DNA of 64,000 nucleotides, taken from positions 27,261,976-27,325,975 of the forward strand of contig NC_073691.1 of assembly GCF_029784155.1 (NCBI RefSeq), in the 5' to 3' direction. A program made the translations under genes and the position numbers. The stretch is from Uranotaenia lowii. Lineage: Eukaryota > Arthropoda > Insecta > Diptera > Culicidae. This document shows, piece after piece, positions 12,794-22,887 of the stretch. The notes under the pieces were generated by a model. It was given only the letters and a program-made list of their open reading frames with translations. It was not told the DNA's origin and did no database searches. Within the stretch, counting starts at the first letter, position 1. Every line of letters begins with the position of its first letter.

Positions 12794-14657
12794 TAATTCG
12801 ATATTAAAATTGGAAGAAACTGTTCGTTTGAAACCACTCTCTGAACAGGATATCGAAGTCACACGCAAGGAATTGAAATCATCTCTAGATCCAATAGCTT
12901 TAGGAGTTAAAGAAGTCCGTTACATTGACTCAACAGGAGAGGTGTTTGTCAGGTGTTGGACTAAAGAAAAAGCTCAAGGTTTTATGACACATGCTCAGAA
13001 AATTTTCGGCAAGAAATACATAATCGACATTAAACAACCCACTAAACCTAAACTGAAAATTGTAGGATTTGATAAAATTGATAATTTTAATGATTTGGAT
13101 TTTGTTAATTCATTAAAAAAACAGAATAATTTATCCGATGCAGAAATCACAGCGGTAAGACAGAAAGTCGCCCTCCTTATGGGTGATGCCAAACTTGAAA
13201 GAAAATTTCTAGTTCCGAACCCGAAAGTCGCTTCCCTCTATTGCTTGCCGAAAATCCACAAAAACCCGATAGCTATGCGACCCATCTCTTCAAATATCAG
13301 TACACCAACGGAAAAAATGGCAGCATGGCTGGTCGAAGAAATGAAAAATTACCCTGTAAAGCATGGCAAAAGTGTAAAAAATTCTGTGGAACTGGTTGAG
13401 CGCCTAAAAGGGTTCAAAGTGCGTCGAGGCGAAATATTAGTTTCATTCGACGTCTCCGCACTTTTCCCTAGTGTACCAACGTCGGACGCCCTCAACAGCT
13501 TACGGGGGCACTTGGAACGTCGCCGGGTGTCTCCCAACAAAATAGAAGCGTACCTTGCAGTGGCAGAAGTATGCATGAAGCAGAATTTCTTCATTTTCCG
13601 GGGTAAGTTTTTTAAGCAAACCTTTGGCCTTAGCATGGGCAGCAAATTATCTCCACTTTTGGCTGAAGTTTTCATGAGCGACTTGGAAGCAGATTTGGAG
13701 AAAAGAGAAAGACTTTTCCCACGTGTCTGGTGGCGCTACGTCGATGACATCCTTGCCTCGGTAAAGGAGCGTTATCTCACGCAGACTTTAGACCTTCTAA
13801 ACTCCAGACACAGTTCGATAAAATTTACTGTAGAGAAAGAAATTGATGGAAAACTCCCTTTCCTTGACCTCTTAATCTCAAGGAAAGAGGACAACAGCAT
13901 AAAATTCGGAATATATCGGAAACCAACCTCAACCGACCGATACATAACAGCCGATTCCAACCACTTTGGTGCGCAAAAACAAGCCGCTTTCCATTCCATG
14001 GCGCACCGCCTGTACAATATCCCAATGGAAAAGGCAGAATTTGAAGAGGAAAAGAATAAAATCTTTGAGGCGGGTTTTTTGAACGGTTTTGACAACGAAT
14101 TTGTCCTCAAAATTCTCCGGAAACATGCCAGAAAAAAGTTCCGAAGTGATGCCACCACCTTTAGGCCAGAGAAAGAAGAACCCTATAGAGTTAGCCTGCC
14201 GTTCCACCCTAAACTAACTAATGGGATTACAAAAATCCTTTCTCAACATGGCCTGAAAACAGCATACAAGAGCGGCAACACCCTTAAGGATCGGTTGGTC
14301 TCCTTGAAGGATAAGATCCCGCAAGATGAGAGATCCGGAATTTATGAAATTCCCTGTGAGAGTTGCTCAGCTGTTTACATTGGCCAAACTCGTCGTAAAT
14401 TTAAAGTTCGACTTAAAGAACACAGAAACGCTGTAGATAACAACAGGGCCAATGAATCCAGCGTAGCTGCCCACGCAACGGAAATGGGTCACTCCATCAA
14501 CTGGGAAAAAGTGTCCTATAAGAAATGTGTAAGAAAAGCCTCACATTTGAACGCATGGGAGTCTATGTTCATTAGCACTTCAGAGAAACCGCTAATGAAT
14601 GAAGATGACCCACCAATTATGTCGCCGCTTTTCACCTTCACCAAAAGAAAAATTTAA
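12780..14657 (+). CDS. Fused ORF: LINE ORF1 segment + Penelope RT/GIY-YIG
   Basis: The first about 6 codons come from the MITE end. The next about 119 residues are LINE ORF1 (NSILKLEETVRLKPLSEQDI to NNLSDAEIT). From about residue 125 the frame is a Penelope protein. RT motifs are LPKIHKNPIAMRPISS, LVSFDVSALFPSVP, GLSMGSKLSPLLAEVFM and the catalytic WRYVDDILA, then GKLPFLDLLI. The C-terminal nuclease has GIYEIPCESCSAVYIGQTRR followed by LKEHRNAV, the GIY-YIG hallmark (residues about 520-600). No stop or frameshift is visible over 625 codons. About 180 residues usually found before the RT core are missing, so autonomous function is doubtful. The in-frame join could be chance (one in three). Confidence 0.85.
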   Translation: MWGDCNSILKLEETVRLKPLSEQDIEVTRKELKSSLDPIALGVKEVRYIDSTGEVFVRCWTKEKAQGFMTHAQKIFGKKYIIDIKQPTKPKLKIVGFDKIDNFNDLDFVNSLKKQNNLSDAEITAVRQKVALLMGDAKLERKFLVPNPKVASLYCLPKIHKNPIAMRPISSNISTPTEKMAAWLVEEMKNYPVKHGKSVKNSVELVERLKGFKVRRGEILVSFDVSALFPSVPTSDALNSLRGHLERRRVSPNKIEAYLAVAEVCMKQNFFIFRGKFFKQTFGLSMGSKLSPLLAEVFMSDLEADLEKRERLFPRVWWRYVDDILASVKERYLTQTLDLLNSRHSSIKFTVEKEIDGKLPFLDLLISRKEDNSIKFGIYRKPTSTDRYITADSNHFGAQKQAAFHSMAHRLYNIPMEKAEFEEEKNKIFEAGFLNGFDNEFVLKILRKHARKKFRSDATTFRPEKEEPYRVSLPFHPKLTNGITKILSQHGLKTAYKSGNTLKDRLVSLKDKIPQDERSGIYEIPCESCSAVYIGQTRRKFKVRLKEHRNAVDNNRANESSVAAHATEMGHSINWEKVSYKKCVRKASHLNAWESMFISTSEKPLMNEDDPPIMSPLFTFTKRKI

Positions 14658-14903
14658 AAAGGAACCATCCTTCGACGAATACTATGACACTCGTAGTACG
14701 ATCCTGCCAGTAATTTCTTCGTGTGATCAGTCGGACATCGTCCTGTAGATGGGCAACATTGAGCCCGAAACCGGTCGACAAAAAAGGTAATTTTGAATCC
14801 TTTTTTCCGTTTGTAAGAACGTTAAGTGTCGTGTCCTGTAATACGTCGTGTGTTAATTGTGTAGTTAAGTTCTTACGTTGGCACAAATCCGCTTGAAAAT
14901 GAG
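14658..14903 (+). other. Penelope 3' untranslated region
   Basis: This is the sequence from the stop of the fused ORF to the insertion edge. It holds the hammerhead-like motif and ends before the 3' TGTTACA copy. A longer open frame beginning at 14878 (GCACAAATC...) merely reads from this tail into the LINE endonuclease and is not a real start. Confidence 0.6.
14740..14779 (+). ncRNA. Hammerhead-ribozyme-like motif of Penelope element
   Basis: Penelope-like elements are known to carry small hammerhead ribozymes in their terminal regions. Here the parts lie in the right order: GTC (stem I), core CTGTAGA (14743-14749), stem II GGGC/GCCC (14751-14754 and 14763-14766, loop AACATTGA), core GAAA (14767-14770), then a minimal stem III and cleavage triplet CCGGTC (14771-14776), and GAC pairing back to GTC. 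The core differs from CTGAUGA at the normally conserved A6, so activity may be weak. The very short stem III would suit a dimeric form. Confidence 0.6.
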
Positions 14904-14904
14904 T

Positions 14905-17205
14905 GTTACAGAAGACACTCGAAGAACGGCAACCAGCAGTACTAGAATTGATCTTGTTTTCACTAATGTGGACAGAGCTGAAGCAGTTATCATTCAAGAT
15001 TGTCGCATATCAGATCATGAGACTATAAATGTTTCTGCTGATTTTGGACATAAAGAATGGGTTCCCGGAAACCATTACATGGTGAAGGATTGGAGTCGAT
15101 ATAATGACAATGCATTTCGTCAGCTTTTGGAGGCAGGAAAATCAACCTTGAGATGCGCAGACTTCAATGAGTTAGTAAGACGCTTCGACTTATTATTGAA
15201 AGATAGTGTAAATGCACTTGTGGTCCAAAAAGAGGTTAAGCCGGTACTAAATGGTACAGGTTCGAGTACTAAATGGTACTCCAGTAGCCTCAAGCAAATG
15301 AAAAAGCAAAGAGACAATCTTTATAAACAGTTTCTAAGAACGAAATGCGAAAGAAGTTGGCGAAAATACAAATTGGTAAGGAATGAATATTCACGTGAAA
15401 TAAAGCTGGCTAAAAATAGATCAATTCAAGATGAGCTGGAAAGAAATAAAAATAATGGAAAATTGCTTTGGAAAACGATAAAACGATTAGTAAGTCCAAA
15501 TACTGCAAAAGAAAATACCGTCTCGTTTGACGGGGTTGAAATCACGGATGAAACTGAAATTGCAGAGAAGTTTAATGACTTCTTCATTGACAGTGTCATG
15601 GAAATCCATGACAGTATTCCGGCAAGTTCTAACGCCTTCGTGGATCATATTGTCTGCAATGGTGGAAGTTTCAGTTCATTTGAAACAATAAGTTGTCAAG
15701 AATTTGATGAGATCGTGAAAACTATGAAATCCACGGCTGGAATCGACAACGTCTCTTTGAAAGTTTTTAAGGATTCTCTACCGGTACTAGCTAATCAGCT
15801 GACACAAATTATAAATACGAGTCTACAATTAGGCATAATACCTTCTACATGGAAGCATTCGACTGTTGTTCCAATTGAAAAAGAGAAAAAAGCACGAGAG
15901 GCTAAATTATATCGTCCGATAAACATGTTGGAAATACAAGAAAAAGTGCTGGAGTTAGCAGTTAAAAAACAATTTCTCCATTTTATTGAGTCAGAAGGAA
16001 TATTGATTAACGAGCAATCTGGTTTCAGAAAGCAGCATTCAACGGAGTCTGCAGTGAACTTGATACTTCGAAATTGGAAAGCCAATATTGAAAACGGTAG
16101 TTACACAGTTGCCGTGTTTCTGGATTTCAAGAGAGCTTTTGAAACGATTGATCGGTTAAAGTTGGTGAACGTTTTGGAAAGAATAGGTATCAACGGAACG
16201 GTACTAAACTGGTTTAAAGACTACTTGAATAATAGAATGCAAAGAACAAAATATGGGTCATCATATTCGCGATATAGAGAAAATAATCTTGGAGTCCCCC
16301 AAGGAAGTGTTCTGGGTCCCATTTTATTCATATTGTACATCAATGACATGAAACACTGTCTACGTTATGGTTCTCTTAAGTTATTTGCGGATGATTCAGT
16401 CTCCTACTGGAGTGGTGATGACTTAGAGCTCGTTATCCAAGAAGCAAATGCCGATTTGAAAAATATTTCTGAGTTTTTAAAACATAAAAAATTGTGTCTG
16501 AATCTCAATAAAACCAGCTGGATGGTTATTGGTAATCGTCAAATCAGAGTCTGCCCAGAATTGCTGATTGATGGTTGTGCCATCGAAAGAGTGCACCAGG
16601 TAAAATACTTGGGAATACAAGTTGATGAGAAGCTGAATTTCATAGCACATATTGACTATACAATCAAGAAAATCGCCATAAAATATGGGATACTTTGCCG
16701 AATTAGTCGCTATATGACTTTCTGGTCAAAAGTAATTTATGTTAAATCCGTGATCATGCCACACTTCGATTATTGCGCTACAATATTGCTTCATGCATCT
16801 GACACACAAACGAATCGACTGCAAAAAATACAAAATAAAATTATGCGAGTAGTGATACGATGCAATCGATACACCCCTAGTGTTTTAATGCTCGATATTC
16901 TTCAATGGTTGTCAGTGAAACAGAGAATTGCATATAACAGCTTAATGTTTATATATAAGATGAAAAATGGTATGTTACCAAATTATTTAACGGACGGCCT
17001 GCAATACGGAATCGACATCCACAGATACAACACTAGAAGAGCACAAGACTTCAGACTGCCAAATATCAGAAAAGAGATGAGCAAACGCTCAATTTTCTAC
17101 AATGGATTGAAAATGTTCAACAACCTACCGTCGAGCATCAAAGATATTGTGAACATAAACACATTCAAGAAAATGGCAATACAATACATCGAACGGACTG
17201 TTTGA
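14905..17205 (+). pseudogene. LINE ORF2: endonuclease end, reverse transcriptase
   Basis: From 14905 the frame supplies the rest of the endonuclease (STRIDLVFTN, ISDHETI), then a linker and the reverse transcriptase. RT blocks are LYRPINMLEI, NEQSGFRKQHSTESAV, AVFLDFKRAFETID, NNLGVPQGSVLGPILF, the catalytic SLKLFADDS, LCLNLNKTSWM and VKYLGIQVDEKLNF, then a thumb-like end (RRAQDFRLPN, FYNGLKMFNNLPSSIKD). About 765 codons are open with no stop. On its own it lacks the first half of the endonuclease, so it is a fragment, although the RT looks intact. Affinity with CR1/Jockey-type elements is by motif style only. Confidence 0.88.
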
Positions 17206-17459
17206 AAATATGACCAATCCTGACAAGGATCATACGATGAAAGTGATGGAATCTGACGAAGAATCAGATGTTAAATTGTACGGTGATGGACATACGCGGG
17301 AGTAAGACTAAATAAGTCGTACAGAAAAAGAAAATTTAAAGTAAAATAAAATTATCCTTAGGATAATATGTCCCTCCCACTTCTAAAGAAGCGTATGGGG
17401 TGGAGGAAGGACCCAAATGGGCCTAAGGGACCATCACAAAAAAAAAAAAAACAAAAAAT
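17206..17459 (+). other. LINE 3' UTR and poly-A tail
   Basis: Downstream of the ORF2 stop are AAAATAAAATTATCC near 17343 and a terminal block CCCAAATGGGCCTAAGGGAC, followed by an A-rich tail (about 17438-17459). A tail of A residues fits target-primed insertion. No flanking target duplication could be identified. Confidence 0.7.
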
Positions 17460-17491
17460 TCGTCTGGAATCAGCTAATAACAAGATGAAAA

Positions 17492-18415
17492 GGAGTAGGC
17501 ATTGATTTGATGGAAGCGCACGCGTTTTTTTCTCCGTCCGGAAAATTAAAGTATTTTTTTCGTTTAAGGTGCGAAATTATTGAAACTGTTTTATAAAAGC
17601 CGAAGCCGTATTGCATCGAATGTGGTGCGATCTCATGATTTAGCGTTTTTTTCCTGTGTTTTTTGTAATTCATCTTCGAGAGCATCTAGTTAATATGGTG
17701 TTTTTCTGTACTGCCACGTAAAATTTGGGCTCCTGGAATTGAAGAAAGATTAAATCTTACACTGGTTGACTAACGTGCCATATTTGTGTGATGATGGCGA
17801 AGATGTTTTAATCAGAATACTGTAGTGTCGATTTTTATTAAGGAAAAAAATCATTTGCTCGTTAATAAGGGTTGAGGAAAGTGGTTTGGGTTGTTGGAAA
17901 ATGATTTTACGTTTTTCAGCATATGATTGCCAAAACGCACTGTGGCCTGATGTGCTTATTTAAAATGAAGATGAAGAGACATTGAAACCTCGATGAGTCC
18001 ATCACGAGCAACTGACAATGCATGATAAGAAGTGTGGAGTCTCTGCCGGCTGACGATGGATTTTGGTGAGATTGTTTTATGTTGAAATCCATCAATCCGA
18101 TCTGCCAAGTAGGATTTCCTATTTTTACCCTTATAAATCCCGTCTGAAACAGCTTTATGGGTCGTATGAGTTCTCTGCACCTTAAGAGTTTGTTTTGCTG
18201 TTACAGAAATTCCCTACCATGATTACATTGACTTGCCGCGGTGTGCAATATGGTACCACACTGATTTTCAGAAGTAACGCATGAAATAAGAACTGAATCC
18301 AGATACTTATTTTGGCATCTTGTGTTGGTTATGATTATCAGTTGTACCTACCTCTTGTATCAGCCAATGCAAGATGTGTGTAGTTATCCCATGCTATGCT
18401 ATGCTATGCTATGCT
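17492..18415 (+). mobile_element. Unclassified retroposon with 24-bp target duplication
   Basis: A 24-bp sequence starting AATCAGCTAATAACAAGATG occurs exactly at 17468-17491 and again at 18416-18439. The 924 bp between them end in five perfect ATGCT units (18391-18415). A long duplication plus a short tandem-repeat tail is the signature of target-primed retrotransposition. There is no recognisable RT, and no clear tRNA-type A/B boxes were seen. It may be a 5'-truncated LINE 3' end or a SINE. It lies about 100 bp beyond the LRR gene's stop codon. Confidence 0.8.
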
Positions 18416-18469
18416 AATCAGCTAATAACAAGATGAAAACAACGTCACTTCCATCTTCAACCAGCTGTC

Positions 18470-18475
18470 TTTATT
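18470..18475 (-). terminator. Poly-A signal AATAAA of LRR gene
   Basis: AATAAA on the minus strand, 44 bp after the LRR stop codon at 18519. It is the first such hexamer downstream, giving a short 3' UTR. Confidence 0.6.
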
Positions 18476-18518
18476 TTTCACTCAAACCAAAAATCACAAA
18501 ACTTTGAAAAGTCCCAAC

Positions 18519-19898
18519 TTACATTCTCATTATGACCGCCTCTTCGAGCTTCGATTTGGGATCGAGCTGTCCGTTGTTGGCGTAACAGCATATTCCTTTG
18601 ACCAGCTTTGTGCACTGCCGAGCAGGATCGCATCTTATATAGCCGACGTAGGTATCCGTATGGGTACTCAGGAAGCCATCCAGAAACTTGCAATCCCACC
18701 GGTTTCCCATCAGTGTGTTCAGCGATTGGGGAACAGCCGGGATGCCCGGTGGATTTTCAATCGATTTCAATTTGTTGCACTGTAGCTCCACCGATAGATG
18801 GTTGGGAGAAATGAGGTTTGTGAGATCCAGCGATGTCAGGTCGTTGTTTTTCAAGTCGAGATAGCTCAGCTGCGATGCGTTTGTTTTAAATGGTAGGATC
18901 ACTTGAGATATCTGGTTTCGTTGTAAGGTTAAAGTACCTAAGGAACTTAACCCGGTGAGTAAAAAAGATAAGTCTAACGATTTGATAGCATTTTTGGAGA
19001 GATCGAGACTTTCTAGGCTTTTCAATTTCCACACGTTGGCAGGAATCTTGGTAAGATTGTTTGAATGAAGGTACAGGTATTTTATATTTGGAAAATCCCA
19101 TTTGGTTGTGTCGATCTCTTTAAGTGGGTTCTCATGAATGCTGATGCTGATTAAGGAAGGAAGCCGGATCATTGATTTGGTAATGATTTGGGTTATACCA
19201 CAATCCGCTAAATCTAGGGTACTAAGTTTCGACAGTTTGCCAAAGTCGTCCATCAAAACCGAAGAAAAGTTGCCTTTTGTCAGATGCAACCTGTTCAGTT
19301 GCTTTAGAAGTTGTACCTTTGGCATTTTCTTGAGTCGCTGTGCTGTTAAATCCTCGAGAGGGTACTGCACTTTGTCGAGCAGCTCTATTGTGGCTGCTCG
19401 ATTGAAGCTCACCGTCGTACGGGTAACATTATTCCCGATGAAGATGCAATCACTGTCCACGTTTCTATATCTTACTGTCAAAAATCCATCGTTGAGACGT
19501 TGAAATATTTCATTGGATGGATTGACAAATTTAGGATCAGATAACGACAACAGGGTGGCTTGTTTGCCTTTGGTGAAAGTCCACTTCTTTGATCCATCAA
19601 TGGTGATCCTGCTCAGCATGCAAATCGGTGAATCATGATCCACACATTTGATGCTTTCGAAAGCGTTCTGGGCAAAACTCGTTGGCACAACAATCGTTCT
19701 GAAACAATTCGAAATTCAGGTAGGAATATGCGTGTAACTCAAAACCCAACTAGAAAAATTTAAATTCTTCAAAAATATACATAAAGACGTAAGCTTTTTA
19801 AGATGTCAACTTATCTAGACACATCCAAAAGGATGAAAATCCCAGTTGAAAAATATCAATTTAACTTACAGCAAAAATGCGTTCAACAGTTTCCCCAT
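18519..19898 (-). CDS. Secreted leucine-rich-repeat protein, LRIM-like
   Basis: Exon 1 is 19898-19870 (29 nt), the intron is 19869-19699 (donor GTAAGT, acceptor TTGTTTCAG), and exon 2 is 19698-18519. Splicing gives a 402-residue protein that begins MGKLLNAFLLTIVVPTSFAQ, a clear signal peptide, which decides the start. An N-terminal Cys pair (IKC...PIC) precedes about seven LRRs around residues 140-325 (LSTLDLADCGITQI, IKYLYLHSNNLTKI, LESLDLSKNAIKSL, LSYLDLKNNDLTSL). A Cys-rich cap follows: NRWDCKFLDGF, IRCDPARQC and GICC. No transmembrane segment or C-terminal coiled coil is seen. This layout resembles the coil-less class of mosquito leucine-rich immune proteins (LRIM, complement-like pathway). 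That assignment is inference; a generic secreted LRR protein is the alternative. Confidence 0.85.
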
Positions 19899-20775
19899 TC
19901 TGACGTCCGACTGAATTATTTCCAGCTACCGAAAACATCATTAGCGATGTTTCCAGAATTTAATAATCTTTGATCATTTGATTTTAATGAGTCTGTTTTG
20001 TGTTTTCAAAGTTGTTAATAGACAATGCACAATGCTTTTTGAATCCTAAATCGTGCATCAATCTGACCTATAACACATAATTATAATTCACAGTCCCCCT
20101 TATTATACATTTATGAATGTTCTATACGATTTAGAAAAAAGTCTCAATCTGCCATTCTACTTTCTACAAGTGTTGTTTGTCCATTTGCACTCCTGCCTTT
20201 TTTCGCATTGTATTCATCATTTAAAATCATCATTTAAATTCAACCCAACCAAGTGGTCTCCTCTACTCTCTAATCTAGGCCGGTTCGATTTGCTCCTTGT
20301 CCACCATCTTGAGGAACATACCGATCATATGTTTGTGGTACGACACCAGATAACAGGAGCTAATAATGCCAACTGACAGCGGGTTTTTACTTTATATTCT
20401 TGTTTCGGAATGGCAAAGCGCGAAACAGACAGGGGGCAAACTTTATTCAATAAACGCAAACGAGATTTTTCAACTAGCAACGCGATGCTGCCGCAGCTAC
20501 ACCCAGATGCATTGAAAGTTGTAGTGGGGAAAATAGGAAAGTGTTTGACTAGCTACCTAGTTGCTGCAACTACATGGTCGATTCGACCAGAGAAGTAAGT
20601 TAGTTTACCTCATCTCGAGTCTGGGAGACTGTTAGCTCAGCAAGTGGAAAAAAAGAAAAAGAAGCAACACCAGAAACTAGAAACTAGTTTTTTTTCAATT
20701 AAGAGTGATGGAGTTGCTGCAACTCCTTTGCTGCGTCTCGGTTCCACGAAAATGGCATATTAATGGTAGTTGTAG
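19899..20775. other. Upstream region of LRR gene, no gene supported
   Basis: AT-rich sequence between the LRR gene start and the hAT-like element. A 62-codon frame at 20410-20598 shows no recognisable domain. Confidence 0.5.
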
Positions 20776-22343
20776 CTTTTTTCTAGGGTGGTCGGATTTA
20801 CCGGTTTTTTTCAAATCCGGTATTTCGGTATTCGTAATTTATAAAACCGATAAAACCGGTAAAACCGGTATTTTTAAAAACATATCAATTTCATGAAAAA
20901 ATTTCGTTTAATTTCGGTAGTAATAGCTTAAAATGCTCTGATTTTATAACGCAATAGATTTAGCAACATTTTTGATTGAAAAATATGGTGTAATGTGTTT
21001 AAAATATCCCTTTGTCATAAATCTATCATCATCCTTATGACAATCATAATATTTATCATCTTCATTTCGTTATTATAATTTCGCTGTGAGGTTATAGAAG
21101 TTACATATAATTTTCAACAAATTTTTGTCCTGTACTCTGTAATACAGTATTCAGATTTAACGACAGTTTTTACAGATTTAGTTAAAGTTTTAAAATGTCT
21201 TTTATGAAAATGATATACAAAATATATATATTTTCATATAAAAAAAAGATTTTACGGTGACAAAAAATTTGGCAAAACACAAAACTCTGTGACAAAGTTT
21301 CTGGTTGACTCACAGAATTTCATATTTTTGCTGTCCAAAATACGAATGTTTTTCCCGCAACTTAGGTCGTCATCGCATTCAGTTTGCCTTTCTAACATTA
21401 AGACGAACAAATAGGAATAAAAAACTATTCAAAATCCAGTCAAAATTCAGCAATATAGTTGTTTGGATCTGATCCATACGTGTTTTATTATAATACTGTT
21501 GCAGATTTACAAAAACTCTGTTACTGCTTTGTCTGGAAAAAGAAAATGCTTCAACAGCGCTAAAAATAAAAATAACAGAATTCCATCAAGTACCTTGAAA
21601 ATATTCATAGATGAATTGCTTACAAACATTTGAACATGTGTTTAACTGCTGACTCTTTTGAAAAATTTAATGTTTTTAAACAAAGTATGAAGTTTTTAAT
21701 CAGTTGTCAACATTTTTGGTTTTAAATTTTAAATTTGTGAAAGCCCGGCACCGCTAAGAACAATTTTGATAAACTTATCCTGTTTACAGATAAATCATTT
21801 TTGCATCTTTTGATCAAATTACAGTTTTTCAATGTAAAATACAGTGATTATTGTGAAGCAATCTTAAATTTCTTGTAGCTGTATCTGTTCTTCAGTCATT
21901 GTACACTTGAACAGTCATTAAATGCTGCGGGGCGTTAGTTCAATAACTGAACTGAAATGTGTAAAGCTTCATGAAAAAATATCTTCTAATAGAGCGCTGG
22001 CAGCTTGTCAATGCTCTTTTGAACGCCACTATAGCTTTAATCCAAAAAATTACATCGACAAGTTTTAGCAATAAGGCTGGAACAAATATCAATGTCTTCT
22101 TTTGTCACCCTTTGCAGTAAGGTTTATTGAGCTTAAATTTGGAAGCTGATTGAACAAAATTTGAGTACTTGCACTCATACATATTTGGTAAAAAAAACAT
22201 TTAGCTGTGTCAATTTTATTTCATTGTAAAAGAATAATGGAAAATTAACCGGAAATACCGGTTTTTTACCGTCTCAATAGACGGTATTTCCGGTATTGGA
22301 AAATGGACGGTTTTACCGGTTTTACCGGTTTCGGTAAAACCGG

Positions 22344-22887
22344 TGAGGATTCAGGGGGTAGCTTACCGGGTTCAATTAGATCGGAGGCTTTACCATTTGC
22401 TGCCTTCGCAGCAATCAACAGCAACAGCAGCGGGTGCACCTCGGGTCGGTCAATCGATTAGCGCTGATGGTTGGTTGGCTCGCAGCTTCTCCACTGCCGA
22501 CGGGTCGGGAGGAAAGAATTGTTGCACTCGATTGTTTTAGTCCACACGCAATTCACGGCACAATAAACGCTGATCAGGTTTTCGGATGCGTTTAGAAACA
22601 CAAAATAGACGACCGATTTACAAATAAAACACCACTTTATTACTTCTACAACTCGACCGACGGTACAAAACAACACGTAGTACGGAGCTGATGTTGCCAC
22701 TTCGAGATTTATTTCAGACTGTACACTAGGATGGTTCAATTTTTTACGTTTGACATTTAACAAAAAATAATTATAGAAATTTTACACTAACTATAAACTA
22801 GAGATATTTGACTTCTGTAACGATGATTCGTGTTACTTTTCTTAACATTATTTGGAAAAGTATTGATTTTAGGTTTGGTAATAAACA
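22344..22887 (-). repeat. BEL 3' LTR
   Basis: 544 bp matching 29664-30207 base for base as far as can be read. On the minus strand it starts TGTTTATTACC and ends CCTGAATCCTCA. An AATAAA hexamer lies inside at about 22635 (minus), which could direct poly-adenylation. Confidence 0.95.

Larger units (their letters stand above)
11867..14903 (+). mobile_element. Chimeric insertion: LINE ORF1 fragment joined to truncated Penelope
   Basis: The block is flanked by TGTTACA at 11860-11866 and again at 14904-14910, which looks like a 7-bp target duplication. There is also an extra microduplication of ACAAATTGTT (11854-11863 and 11869-11878) at the left edge. Its first part, 11877-11927 plus 12796-13152, copies 10530-10937 of the neighbouring LINE ORF1 with a single difference noticed. 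At 13153 the sequence changes abruptly to a Penelope reverse transcriptase that lacks its N-terminus. The whole block sits in the same orientation as the host LINE. The simplest inference is one insertion whose cDNA was made from two RNAs by template switching. A pre-existing Penelope copy in another LINE is the alternative. Confidence 0.75.
9968..17459 (+). mobile_element. CR1/Jockey-group LINE, split by nested insertions
   Basis: The parts of one LINE lie in order on the + strand: ORF1 with PHD-like and CCHC zinc fingers (about 9968-11350), the start of ORF2 endonuclease (11351-11866), a 3.0-kb foreign block (11867-14903), the rest of the endonuclease plus reverse transcriptase (14905-17205), and a 3' UTR ending in poly-A near 17459. 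Removing the foreign block rejoins the endonuclease in frame (...GFRQIVT + EDTRRT...), so the pieces were one element. The 5' end is uncertain. A TGA at 10895-10897 and a TAG at 11348-11350 interrupt the reading, so this copy is probably inactive. The clade is my reading of RT and endonuclease motifs and is not phylogenetically tested. Confidence 0.85.

Noticed and set aside
14878..14905. Start of a 775-codon frame in the Penelope tail
   Set aside because: The first nine codons come from the Penelope 3' end; the true LINE frame resumes at 14905.
22341..22343. CGG as a sure BEL target duplication
   Set aside because: Three bases can match by chance and BEL elements usually duplicate 4-6 bp; kept only as provisional.
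22343..22763. Short frames in both LTRs (65 aa +, 101 aa -), duplicated at 29627-30083
   Set aside because: Duplicated only because LTRs are identical; LTRs are regulatory and the frames match nothing.
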